From: Stenopsyche tienmushanensis
Taxonomy: Eukaryota; Arthropoda; Insecta; Trichoptera; Stenopsychidae
Assembly (NCBI GenBank): GCA_008973525.1
Contig: WACJ01000522.1
Span: 1,488,001-1,552,000 of the forward strand
DNA: 64,000 bases
Reading direction: 5' to 3'
This document shows, in pieces, positions 10,554-20,437 of this stretch. Position numbers and translations under genes: made by a program. The stretch's first letter is position 1; every line of letters starts with the position of its first letter. Below the pieces are notes generated by a model. The model had not been told where the DNA came from and did not search any database. It saw only the letters and a list, made by a program, of their open reading frames with translations.

Positions 10554-11069
10554 ATGAATTTGAAAAGTGCCGTCGTAAAATATAAAACCATTTCGACGAA
10601 ATTAGCATATAAATTTTGTGCTTATCAAAGCTTATTCCTCAAGTTTTATAAAAAGCTAGCGGTGAAAAGCTCCGTCGAAAGCTCACGCGTCATCGAAATG
10701 AGTTGGCGTACAGCCAGATTGACAATCGGCCTCTTCTACAAACTCATGATTGATAATAGAATCCATATTTCATTGACATTTGAAGCCTTTAAATCTCATT
10801 TTTGTCTTTCAATAATTAAAATACTAATCCAGATCGATAGGGTAGTCATCTTCCGAAGCTTTTATTCGGATGAATTCGGAGGAATCAAACGATATAAAGC
10901 TCCTCAGAACTGGGATCATAATCCCTTTTTTGGCTTTATCTTTTTGTTAAGCTTGAATATGCTTCTTTGTGGAAATAAGAGTGACTTTATATTTCGCAAA
11001 AATATTATACAGCCGGTTTGTCGGTGGACTTCCGACTATATTTTAATGAACGTCGATACGCAAGAATAA
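10554..11069 (+). CDS. Longest open frame; unknown, perhaps not coding
   Basis: From the first ATG this frame encodes 171 residues and ends at TAA; the frame stays open upstream to about 10425 (~215 codons). In DNA this AT-rich a frame of such length is unlikely by chance. I recognise no domain. The predicted product is basic and has one hydrophobic stretch (NPFFGFIFLLSLNMLLCG) near the C-terminus that could be membrane-spanning. There is no signal peptide at the ATG, no flanking splice evidence, and no neighbouring transposon ends to tie it to a mobile element. Alternatives are a single exon of a lineage-specific gene, a decayed viral or transposon gene, or chance. Confidence 0.2.
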   Translation: MNLKSAVVKYKTISTKLAYKFCAYQSLFLKFYKKLAVKSSVESSRVIEMSWRTARLTIGLFYKLMIDNRIHISLTFEAFKSHFCLSIIKILIQIDRVVIFRSFYSDEFGGIKRYKAPQNWDHNPFFGFIFLLSLNMLLCGNKSDFIFRKNIIQPVCRWTSDYILMNVDTQE

Positions 11070-11747
11070 AAAATGGCATAAATCACGAAAGCAACATAAA
11101 TATAGAAAGCCTCTTAGAAACACCATAAAACTCTCAACGGAAATATTTCTTTTTTATGTCAGGCTACTCATATGGACGTCACAGACGTCGGGCCAGCTTT
11201 ATGTCTACCATTATAGAGTAGGGTTTTAAGACTGAAGAAGGGCAAGTGAAACTTAAGCCCTAAGATTTTTCATAAAAATAAGTCACAAATACTCAAAATA
11301 TTTTTTTTCTTAGTAAAATTGCTATAAATATCTAGCTTTTCCGTGGGAAATAGCATTGAAAATAAAAATGCTGAAAGCACGTGGAATAAATTTCACGTAA
11401 TGTGCAGCTTGCTTTGAAATTCTATTCCGTTACATTCATCAAATACACAGAAAAATATTTTGATTGATAGTGTATCCAGTTGAAATAAATTGTCAGATCA
11501 ATCTACTGAAACGTAATTTCCATGAACATTAACGTATTTCCATCGAAGAATTCCCATCTCAGATGTTACAGTTCTAGTGGGAGATGCTTCCAAATCTTTC
11601 GTCAAAATAATTGATTAAATACTTTTATATTTATTTTTTAAATCCAAAACAGTTCATCCATTATTGTAATATTGATAATCTGAGATTATTTAAAAATTAG
11701 CTTTAGTCCTTAGACCATTATTATAAAGCTTCTCTTCACTCATATTG
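11070..11747. other. Unassigned AT-rich DNA
   Basis: No gene or shared repeat recognised between the open frame and family A copy 3. Confidence 0.45.
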
Positions 11748-12118
11748 CTGGACGAATGGATGGGAATAGATGGGCATCGAATAGAAAGACTCTCATCCCT
11801 AAATTACTATTTATTTCACACCAATTAAGAGAGTGAGAGATCTGGCTGCAGGAAGGACGACTTCCCGCAGCCAAGGCTAACTGACGACTCTCCCGACTCC
11901 CGCCTCTTGCGCGTCACTCCCTAACTGGCAATGGTGCACGCGCAGGAAGCGATCGGTCGGTATGCAGGTGCAATGTCTCCGCAGGGCCACAAGAGATGGC
12001 GCTGTTAAAATAACATATTGCACCTGAAGAGAGACGAAATATGTGGTTGTTGATCTGGCAAATTAAATCTGCTCAGATTAACAGCGCTACTACGTGGAGA
12101 TAGTAAATCACCCACGCT
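11748..12118 (-). repeat. Family A copy 3
   Basis: Minus-strand copy. Plus-strand landmarks are TTGCTGGACGAATGGATGGG, GATCTGGCTGCAGGAAGG, ACTTCCCGCAGCCAAGGCTA, CACAAGAGATGGCGCTGTTA, CAGATTAACAGCGC and GTAAATCACCCACGCTA. The distal end after the GTCCAGCAA segment is missing compared with copy 1. Confidence 0.7.
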
Positions 12119-12729
12119 AAAATTAACACTAGATCACTAATCATTAGTCCGACAGACTATAGACTCGTAACGCATTTGAAAGCAAACAAAAAGCTCAAAA
12201 TAATATATTTCCACAACAGTACCAAAGATGCTATTGATACGATCAATACGTATGTAATTTATGCGTCTAATATGTTAAGAGAACGACAAAAATGATTGAA
12301 ACGTAGAGCGCGATTCAATACTGTAACTTTGAGAAGAGATATCAGTGCCATATCAAAGACATTTCGAAAATTGAAGATGTTACGCCAAGTACTTTTCAAG
12401 CACAGTCAAATAAATGCGCATTTCCCCCCCCCCCCCATCATCCCTATCAGAAGTACAGGATGAAGAAATTCACATGTCACTCCAGTGCCAAGAATATCTG
12501 TGGAGATCATTGCGTTTCATTCAATTTAATAAAAAACCTTTTTTATAATAATATAATATGATTTTAAACTTATTAAAAATGTATTATTTTGTTAGTCTGT
12601 GAGACTAATGTGTAGTGACAGTGTATCACGAAAATATGATTAGTGATCTAGGACTAATTTAGTATGAATGTGATTTTAAAAAAGTTATTAATACTATGAA
12701 CTTAATTCAGAACAGCAAGTGATTATAAA
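12119..12729. other. Unassigned; contains a poly-C run
   Basis: AT-rich with an uninterrupted run of 13 C at 12424-12436, unusual for this window. GTCTGTGAGACTAATG near 12596 is close to GTCTCACAGACTACAG at 7290 on the other strand, perhaps a further minor repeat. Confidence 0.4.
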
Positions 12730-12875
12730 AAAAAGCAGGGACTTGCAACCGAAGTGGGTTAGGTTGCTCATAGAAGGTCGTACTGATATTCATAACGAGA
12801 CAAGGAGTGGGAGACTATAATTTATTTCTGACAAACTGTAAAGTGCAATATGACGTTTTTGCCTTGTGGGTTCAA
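12730..12875 (+). pseudogene. mariner transposase fragment (N-terminal)
   Basis: The plus strand reads KWVRLLIEGRTDIHNETRSG, then a stop, then FISDKL, corresponding to the linker after the first helix-turn-helix of a mariner transposase. Equivalent sequence is seen at 37.9, 42.5 and 48.1 kb. Only about 35 residues are readable; no terminal repeats are visible. Confidence 0.65.
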
Positions 12876-13996
12876 CAAAATTGAGGCGTGGAAGCTGAGG
12901 TTAAAACTGAAGAGAGGAGAAACTTTAAACGCGTTTTTCTCGAAACTACTTTTACCAAGCTCACGGAAGTGCTCCCATACGCCCTACATAAGCATTCTTT
13001 ATGAAATTTGGTAGATACGTGTATAATAAACGTTTTTATCGTATAGACTACAATTATCAAAAAAATTTCAAAAGCATTCATTTAATGAACAAAAAATATT
13101 GGTAAAAACACGCAATTATCTTCAATCTCTCACCATATTTTTATTTTTCAATATTTATTCTTAATTTTAGGTCATATTATAAACAATATTATACAAAGTA
13201 AAAATATGTTTAATTTTTTTGCTGTAAATCATTTATTCAGGATTTAAGACTTCCGTAGTGAAGAATGTCATCGCTCGCGCACCGACATACGTGGCTTGTA
13301 CGGATGTATTTTTGCTTCGATTGCATGTTTCATATATGTGGTTGCTCGGTTTCAGACTCTATCGATTTATTGAGCTTCCACTCATAGTTTGAAATTATAA
13401 AAACACTTCAGAAGGACAAATTGGAACGTGAGCAGCACAGCGGGGTTTTAAGTGCACGATTTCAATTTCGCCCGAGAATTGAAGCAATGGTATCGATAAA
13501 CAGGGTTGGGGGGGAATTGAAATAAATAGTTGGGACCGCAGAGTACGGATTGGGAGCACCTGGTCGCTTGTCCCCTGGCACTTTGAGGCCCTCGGATCGA
13601 TGCGCGAAAAAAACAAGAAAATAAAATTTTATGAGACGCCGACCCACATAAATAGAATTGCTGCAAAAAACACGCGAACACATTCTTGCTGGAAACGTCT
13701 CACTTGCTTTCATTGTTTTGCAATTTCCATTCGACGTGGACGCGCATGCGCAACATGTCCTCATTTGCCATCCCGAAACTCAAATATTTAAAACGAGCCC
13801 TCAAAAAAACTCATCTTTTGCGAAATACAGTATGGAATAAGTATGGAGGTCGAACTTTTTAACTGCTACGTTCCCAAAGCTAATTCAAACTTTCAGTATT
13901 GAAAGTTATTAATAATTTTACATTTATATAACATTTGCTTGAAAAAAAATAACAAAAAAATAGAATTCTTGCAATTCACCAAGCTTTAAGTCCTCC
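12876..13996. other. Unassigned; balanced-GC block at 13250-13840
   Basis: 13250-13840 is less AT-rich and has overlapping open frames on both strands (13395-13764 minus, 13600-13840 plus) with no recognisable domain. Mutual overlap suggests composition rather than coding. The rest is AT-rich. Confidence 0.45.
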
Positions 13997-14334
13997 TTAA
14001 CCCCTCAAAGAGTTAAGACACAATGTTGTCTCCAAATTCCAGTAACTAGAGAATTGAATAGGAGACAGAGATGGAGAGAGTATCGTGTGTACATCGTATG
14101 ATTGTATAGATCGTTAACCCAAATTTATCCACTAATAATGAAATGTGAATGAATCGATTTTAAGTGTATTGTTTACTTGAAGAAATTACCGAGCAATGTA
14201 TGCTATCGACAGTGTTTATTTATTTAAATACAAGCTTCATATACGCTGCGACGGTCCTGACAGATAAGTGGATTTGTACGGATGATAAGTGGCGGACAAA
14301 CGATTATAGCATTTAAGTTTTATATAAAGCGGGT
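13997..14334 (+). repeat. Family B copy 3
   Basis: TTAACCCCTCAAAGAGTTAA at the left, then AGACACAATGTTGTCTCC, GACAGAGATGGAGAG, ATTGTATAGATCG, TTAAGTGTATTGTT, a CGACAGTGTTTATT motif, ACAAGCTTCATA and GATAAGTGGCGGACA. The right terminal repeat is not visible; the mariner element starts directly after. Confidence 0.55.
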
Positions 14335-15508
14335 TACTATTAGATAAAACGGAAAGAAATGTCATTTTTTTTGGTTGCGTCCTTTGCCGTCAGTTTGCTT
14401 CAGGTTGCTGTCGAATAAATACATCAAAGTTGATGTTATTTGGAAGCTTTATTGTTTGTCTTACTTTTTCAAATATCTTTATATTTTTTAACCATAGTGA
14501 AAATGTCCAAGCCAGAAATTGATGAGACCAATTTGCGATCTTATTTACTGTTTTTATTCGACAAAGGATTCAAAAAAGCAAAAGAAGCTATCCAGAGCAT
14601 CTTTGATACATATGTCAATATTTTGAATATTCTAAAATGCTATAGATGGGAGATTTGAAAAATAAACCAAAATCAGAACAACCTCTAAAAATCAATGATG
14701 ACGCATTAAATTCTCTAATAGAATCTGATCTTGGAAAAACAATAAATAAATTATTGCTAGACATCGGTTGTCCCTGGTCGACAGTAAAAAACCATTTTAA
14801 AGACTCGGAAAAAAACATAGACAGGGAATTTGGATACCGCAAGAGTTGTCAACAACGGCCTAGGAACAACTGATGACCATTTGTTCATCGCTATTGTCCA
14901 GGTATGAAACCGTTGTTTCTGATTTCTATCCCTCGATCGTCATTATCCTTGAAAAAGGTCATCCTTTGTGTTTGGTGGGATTTTTTAGCGTAATTCACTA
15001 CGAATTATAAAAACGTGGCCAAACTATCACAGCAGAGCTATACTGTGCACAATTAGATAGGTTAAAAGCGGAAATGCTCAAAAAGCGATCAGTGCTAGTT
15101 TACAACCAAAGAAGAATATTACAGCATGATAATGCAAGATCACACGCAGCAAGGATTACGCAGAACAAAATAAGGGAGCTGGATTTAGAAGTGCTGCAAC
15201 ATCCACCATATTCATCTGATGTTGCACCTTCAGACTATCATATTTTGAAGTCATTAGAACATTCGCTTCGCGTTAAAAAATTCACTTCTGTGGAACAAGT
15301 AAAAAATCATTTGGATTCTTGCTTTAGTGGAAAACCGACCGAATTTTACGAAAGATGCATTAAAAAGCGACCTAATCTATGGAAGGCGATTATAAATAAC
15401 TATAGAAATTATTTAATTGAGTAATATTGTACAGCTTTTATTAAAAAAAAAATTTTCTCCAAATAACAAAAAAATGACATTTCTTTCCGCTTTAACTAAT
15501 ATAGTAGC
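14335..15508 (+). mobile_element. mariner element, internally deleted
   Basis: Inverted terminal repeats share CGGAAAGAAATGTCATTTTT (left at 14350-14372, right inverted at 15465-15490), with outer parts TACTATTAG-like at both ends and TA at the presumed borders. The length of ~1.17 kb is short of the usual ~1.3 kb of mariners. It encloses one dead transposase gene in plus orientation. Confidence 0.85.
14503..15424 (+). pseudogene. mariner transposase pseudogene (DD34D type, first Asp deleted)
   Basis: The ATG at 14503 begins MSKPEIDETNLRSYLLFLFD, a mariner-type N-terminal helix-turn-helix. A frame change near 14650 leads to DDALNSLIESDLGKTINKLL and STVKNHF (second helix-turn-helix), another shift to IPQELSTT, then a deletion. 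The next block is CVWWDF, VIHYEL, an in-frame stop and KRGQTITAELYCAQLDRLK. HDNARSHAA and YSSDVAPSDYH follow, separated by exactly 34 residues between the two catalytic aspartates. The conserved TGDEKW-like block with the first catalytic Asp is absent. The product would have been a nuclear cut-and-paste transposase; at least two frameshifts, one stop and the deletion make it inactive. Confidence 0.85.
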
Positions 15509-15974
15509 TTATGGCCACTATAATCTGTCAAATTTTGAGCATCACCAAATAAATACATTTTTAATGATTGCTAAAGATCTTTTTTTCGTATCAAAACCAA
15601 ATAATATTAAAAATAAATAATAAAATAAATAATAAAGGTAAAGTAAATAATTTAAAAATAAACTATAAAAAGACTAATCGTTGTTATTGGATATTATATA
15701 GGACAATCGTTATAATAAGCCCTAGTTCTGCAGTGGACTGCTTGTGACTATTATACGAAGATGATGATAACCATAATCAATATCCAATTTGATCCAAGTT
15801 TCCAAGTTTCCATTAGGTTAATTGAAAAGCTTTGCAGTTCTCTAAATATGTTTTTATCGAACGTATAACATATGATTTTTATTGTGTGGGGTTATTGTTT
15901 TGGAAGTTCATTTAAAAAATCATAAACAGACGATAATTTTAGATGTATTAGTATTCCCTATTTCTTTTACAATA
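15509..15974. other. AT-rich DNA with a LINE-like 3' end
   Basis: 15695-15775 carries TTCTGCAGTGGACTGCTTGT followed by GAAGATGATGATAA. The same CTGCAGTGGACTG plus GATGATGAT tail recurs at 44.93 kb and resembles 3' ends of RTE-type non-LTR retrotransposons of insects. No coding part is visible. Confidence 0.4.
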
Positions 15975-16245
15975 TGAGTTTAGAGCCAGTCTAATAATCT
16001 CTTCAAAATTTCATTTGATTTCACTCCTTCGTTTGCGATAAAACGAATATTAACGCGTTGCGCAACAGTTAATGCTATTTATCGCTTTCTTTCTTCAGTG
16101 ACGGGATCAAAAAGCTTCCTATCCGATGAGATAAGTGTATTTCTAATGTAGGGAACTATGTATAAAAATAAGATACTCTATTTGTATTTCTATATATCAC
16201 TTATAAATTTGTGCAACAAAATTTCGGATTATATTCGTTCATATC
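15975..16245 (+). repeat. Family G copy 2
   Basis: Aligned with 1140-1400: AACGCGTTGCGCAACAG, CTTTCTTCAGTGACGGGATC, AAAAAGCTTCCTATC, AAGTGTATTTCTAATG, then ATTTGTATTTCTA and AAATTTCGGATTATATTC. Non-coding, class unknown. Confidence 0.5.
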
Positions 16246-17282
16246 TAAATCAAACAGACTGAGCTCTATTTAAATCCATGAATTATGACCGCTTTTATAG
16301 ATTTTTCTGTTCAATGCGCTTCATTGAAATGGCTTTGAATTAAATCCAATCGCTTCTTTGATTTCATCTGCGATAGAGAGCACAATTTTATCCGAAGACC
16401 CAATATGCCAATCAGTGATATTCCGAGATAAATTTATCATTCTGCAATTCTGTCGATTGTAGGTTCATTTTATGGCCCGCGTTAAGGATCTCTCGATTGT
16501 TTTCCATTTTCTCGAAGCGATCGCTACACACTCGACACAGACTCAATTTTCTCAGCCCTCTCCAAGTTTTTTTTAAAGCCCGCAAATCTTGAAAGTCTTC
16601 ATGGAAACGCCGTGGACGTTTCTGATGAAATGGGCATAGAGGAGCGATAAAGAAAGCATTCGCCGAAATATATCCTATCGAAGGTTCGCATCTCTGTTTT
16701 AGAAAGGCTTTTATGTCCATGGGACGCGAAAGGATCTTTGCGAAGGGGAAGAAGAGCGATCGAACAAGACGTATGATCCTAATAAAAATAATGTTATATT
16801 TTTAGATACTAATAAATGAGTGTAATAGATTTTTCGAACGAGACCGTTTATTTATGGCGCGCTCGAGGAGAATTTATCAAATAAGTTTCGCTGCAAAGGA
16901 CATCAGATGTTCAATGGTTGCAGTATTGGACATCGTTTGCAGGATTAGCGAATCGTTCCTGATTTATATTGAGCTAAAAATTTCAGAGCTTTCGAGCTAT
17001 TATCCACAGCCAATTAGGGAAAGGAGATCCACCCCTTTTTATTACCTTTTTACGATTCGCTTTAAACCATTCCAATCAGTTTATCCTCCTTTATCCTCTT
17101 AACCTATTCTTCAGATTTAAAAAAATTAAACGCAAACTCGCGAAATCAATTAAAAATAAAATATGCTGGAGCATCCTTAAAACATATTTTTCGAAATAAT
17201 CTTCTAAAATTAGTTTAATTAAATTTTCGCCCAATTTAATATAAGGCTAGTATTACAACACATTTGACTTTCTATATAAATC
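16246..17282. other. Unassigned; balanced-GC block 16370-16760
   Basis: No recognisable gene. 16370-16760 is less AT-rich, with an open minus frame (16412-16720) of unknown content. 16850-17100 has an open plus frame of 82 codons, MARSRRIYQISFAAKDIRCS..., also without a known motif. Confidence 0.4.
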
Positions 17283-17822
17283 TAAAGAGATTGACCCATT
17301 GATGAGTAATCGCGCATATGTGCGTTCGGATTTGAATGATATATTCGTACATCGATGGTAAAGTCATGCCGTAAATGTACCCTTACACGTCTTAATCATC
17401 ATTTCAAACATTACATTTACGATCTCTTTTATTCTTTAACAGATGACGTTTTCCGATTGAAAACCATCAGATATAGAGTCTTCTTAGATTGTTGGTGATC
17501 TTCATAGAATCATAATAATTACACAATTAAAACTAATAAAAGTAATTCTATTTGAAACGCTATTGTCGGCCCAAATATATCGATTTCAAGCCTCAACAAA
17601 TGCATTTATTTCTCAGTAAAACTGAAGACACACTTGTTTGTATTTAGGCGAAAAATAAATGAATATTTTGTGGCATCAACAGTGTGAAGGTTAATTTATT
17701 GATATACAAGCTTGACTCACGCTGCGCGGTTATGAGAGAAAATTGGGTTTGTGTGAGCGATAAATGGTGGACATACGAATATAGGTGTTTTGTTCAACGC
17801 AATTTAAATTTAACTCACTAAT
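17283..17822 (+). repeat. Family B copy 4 (both ends visible)
   Basis: Left end GACCCATTGATGAGTAATCG, then CGCATATGTG; body with CATTTCAAACATTACATTTA, ACGATCTCTTTTATT, CATCAACAGTGTGAAGG, ACAAGCTTGACTCACGCTGC and ATAAATGGTGGACATACGAA. Right end ACTCACTAATCAAAGGGATA is the inverse of the left. It closely matches the interrupted copy 2 and copy 8. Confidence 0.6.
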
Positions 17823-17908
17823 CAAAGGGATAAACTTCTTATTAACACATTCTGGCCGCTATGCTTCGAATGTTTTAGTACACGCGGATCTTTGTAAAAA
17901 TCATAATA

Positions 17909-18541
17909 CACTTAAACCTTTTTTTGTGCGGTAGATGCGTTCCGCCGAAAATCGCATAAAAAAGCTATGACTTACATAGAAAAAGTGTGGATTTTAAAAA
18001 CCGCATAACTTTGAAACAGCTATATATAATATATTAAAAATCGCATAAAAAAAGTTAAAGTTAAAAAATAAAGTGAAATAAATAAATTAATTAAAACTTG
18101 AGATATTATGTCAATCGTGTTGAAAAAAGTAATTTCAACCGCGAGAAAAACGCGTTAAAAATTTCTACTTATAGTAGGACTGGCCAAGTTGCCGCGTCAC
18201 TAAAATAGCTATAACTCCGTAAATAGTTGGAATTTTGGAAATTCCTTTAGAGAATGTATTTTTAAAAGTCAAAACATTGGAAAAATGCAAAAAAAAACCG
18301 AACTCATTTTTTTCAAAAATCTAAACCAAAATAAAGGGCGTAGTCTGTATTCAGCGATAGCAGATTAACACAGTCCCAAATTATAATTTTTTTCCAAATT
18401 TCGGTGAGTGTTGATGATTTATTTCCTATTTTATTCAAAATATTTGTATACGTACTTTTTATGAAATTAAAAAAAATGCTTTAAAAAACCGCATAACTTC
18501 GAAATCGCACAAAAAAAATTCGCACAAAAGAGATTTGAGTG
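17909..18541. mobile_element. TA-flanked inverted-repeat element (mariner-like MITE)
   Basis: Left end CACTTAAACCTTTTTTTGTG and right end, inverted, CACTCAAATCTCTTTTGTGC form ~22-bp terminal repeats. Each is bordered by TA (17907-17908 and 18542-18543). Subterminal CCGCATAACTT-like motifs are repeated inside. The 633-bp body has no transposase. TA duplications fit the Tc1/mariner superfamily. Confidence 0.75.
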
Positions 18542-18543
18542 TA

Positions 18544-19920
18544 ATTCTTAAATAAATAAACATAAAATGTGCCTTCGTTTTATAATGGTTTTCAACCTGT
18601 GGTGCCTGTTTAAATGTAAAAATAATCAAACCAATGTTTTAAAAACGCATTTTTATGTGAGCGTCCGGAATGATTTGTTTGCATTTTTGCATTAAAATTT
18701 TATAATCATGCACTCCATGTCTCTTTATTATCGACGCCATTGTTAAGAGCTTTATACTTTGAGAAATGGCATATAACTCAAAGGATTTGAATAGAATTTT
18801 CTTAGAAAAATTCACGAATTCTTTTAACACTTTGTTGCGCTGCATGTTTTATTTCGCATTTTCGTCTTCGTATCGTTTGAGTTAGCGTCATGAAACACAA
18901 TCGAAGCAAACGTGCTCTTTTGAGAAAACGATCTTTCGTATTAAAATATATTTTTCATTTTCAAGAGATCCAAATATCGTACGTTAGATTTGACCGATTC
19001 AGCAATGAAATATCCGTTAATTTTCCATTAGTATTTTTGTCAGGTGTCGCTTTTTGGGCGGCAGTAGTTTCCACAAAATGGCGCCGCCCCAAAAGCCTCC
19101 GAGCCCTTTAAAGGATCCTTCGAGGGGAATTTAGTGCCTTTCTACCCACAGTCGTTGGCTGCAGCGACATTACGGACAGATAAAAATTTAATGACATTTT
19201 CAGTAGCTTTTTACGAACATTTTTCATTTTATGTGTAAAGGTTTGTTAGAGTGAATGCCAAAGTGGAGCTCTGAATTTTTGTGGCTCTGTCCAGACCCAC
19301 CGACGTTTGTTTTATTATGTAAAGTTGTTCGATAAGTTATTTCGTATTTCTATCAACATTTATAGGCCATGAAAAACTCAAAATAATAATAATAAAACAA
19401 TACGACCCCGTCTTTATTGCGGGTGGAAATATCAACTGTTATACTTTCATCATGCTTACCCCCATCAAATATTAACCCTTAAATATTCAATAAAATTCAA
19501 GTACATAAATCTCTAAAATTAAATATTTTATATGGCAATTCCTCAATTGGGAAAAAAACTATAAAATATCAGTAGTGCCAAAAATACGTGCCGTTTTTAC
19601 AATTATATTTAGAAAAGCTATTAATCATCTGTACGCGTACAATTTTCGATGAAAAACCCCTTCTAAATTTTCAGCTCATATTTAAATTCATAAAATATTT
19701 TAGCATATTTAAGTTATATTTGACTTTTATCAGTCAAAATATATAAGTTTAAATAGATTTTTTTTTTAATTCTCATCACATTGTCTGGTTGATATTTATC
19801 GTCCGCATTTTTATTTCAAACACTATGTTTATTTTGAGAATTTTAATTGACTACGCGCGGCAGTCTAAAAATTCATTTTACGTGACCTTCATATGCATGC
19901 TCGAGCCAAGCATCCCCCGC
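18544..19920. other. Unassigned DNA
   Basis: Open frames at 18639-18845 (minus) and 18890-19111 (plus) carry no recognised motif. 19040-19180 is less AT-rich (GGCGCCGCCCC around 19080). The segment ends at CAAAGTGTTAA (19924-19934), an outward-reading family B-type terminus. Confidence 0.4.
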
Positions 19921-19930
19921 ATACAAAGTG

Positions 19931-20392
19931 TTAACGTACCAAATCCGCTGTCGGATTTAGGCGACTTGCTTTACTTTAAAATCTTCATAATCTTAGATGC
20001 TATATTTGCTTGTCAGGATCGCAGCAACATGTATGAAGCTTGTATTTAAATAAATAAACACTGCCGATAACACAAAATATTCATTAATTTCTTTGTGTAA
20101 ATAATACACTTGAAATTGATTTATTATATCATTCACATATCATTATAAGTCGATAAATTTGGGTTAATGATTTATATAATCGTACAATGTACAAAAGATA
20201 CTCTCTCCGTCTCTGTCTCCCATTCACAATCTCCAATCTGCAAGATAATCTATCATTCTCTGTTTTCTCCAAACTCAACGTGCTACAAGACACTCTCCAT
20301 CTCTATGTCTCCGAGCTCAACGTGTAAGAATGTTCTTTATAAGGCACTGGAATTCTGATACAAGATTGTGTCTTACCTCTTTGAGGAATTAA
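19931..20392 (-). repeat. Family B copy 5
   Basis: Minus-strand copy bounded by TTAA at 19931-19934 and at 20389-20392. The plus strand shows GAAGCTTGTATTTAAATAAA, CACTGCCGATAACACAAAAT, TTCTTTGTGTAAATAATACA, ATAAATTTGGGTTAATGATT, CTCTCTCCGTCTCTGTCTCC and GATTGTGTCTTACCTCTTTG. The 20389 end shares CCTCAAAGAG and AAGACACAAT with copy 3 at 14.0 kb. Inside, the GAGACA/TCTCC purine-rich segment is partly duplicated. Confidence 0.6.
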
Positions 20393-20437
20393 TGAGACAC
20401 GAAAACTTAAAAGATCTCAAGTTGGGATTTAAAAAAA

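Noticed and set aside
12424..12436. Run of 13 C as a functional element
   Set aside because: A single homopolymer without context; may also be affected by sequencing error.
13395..13840. Cluster of open frames on both strands
   Set aside because: Mutually overlapping in several frames without motif; explained by the locally lower stop-codon density of a GC-richer block.
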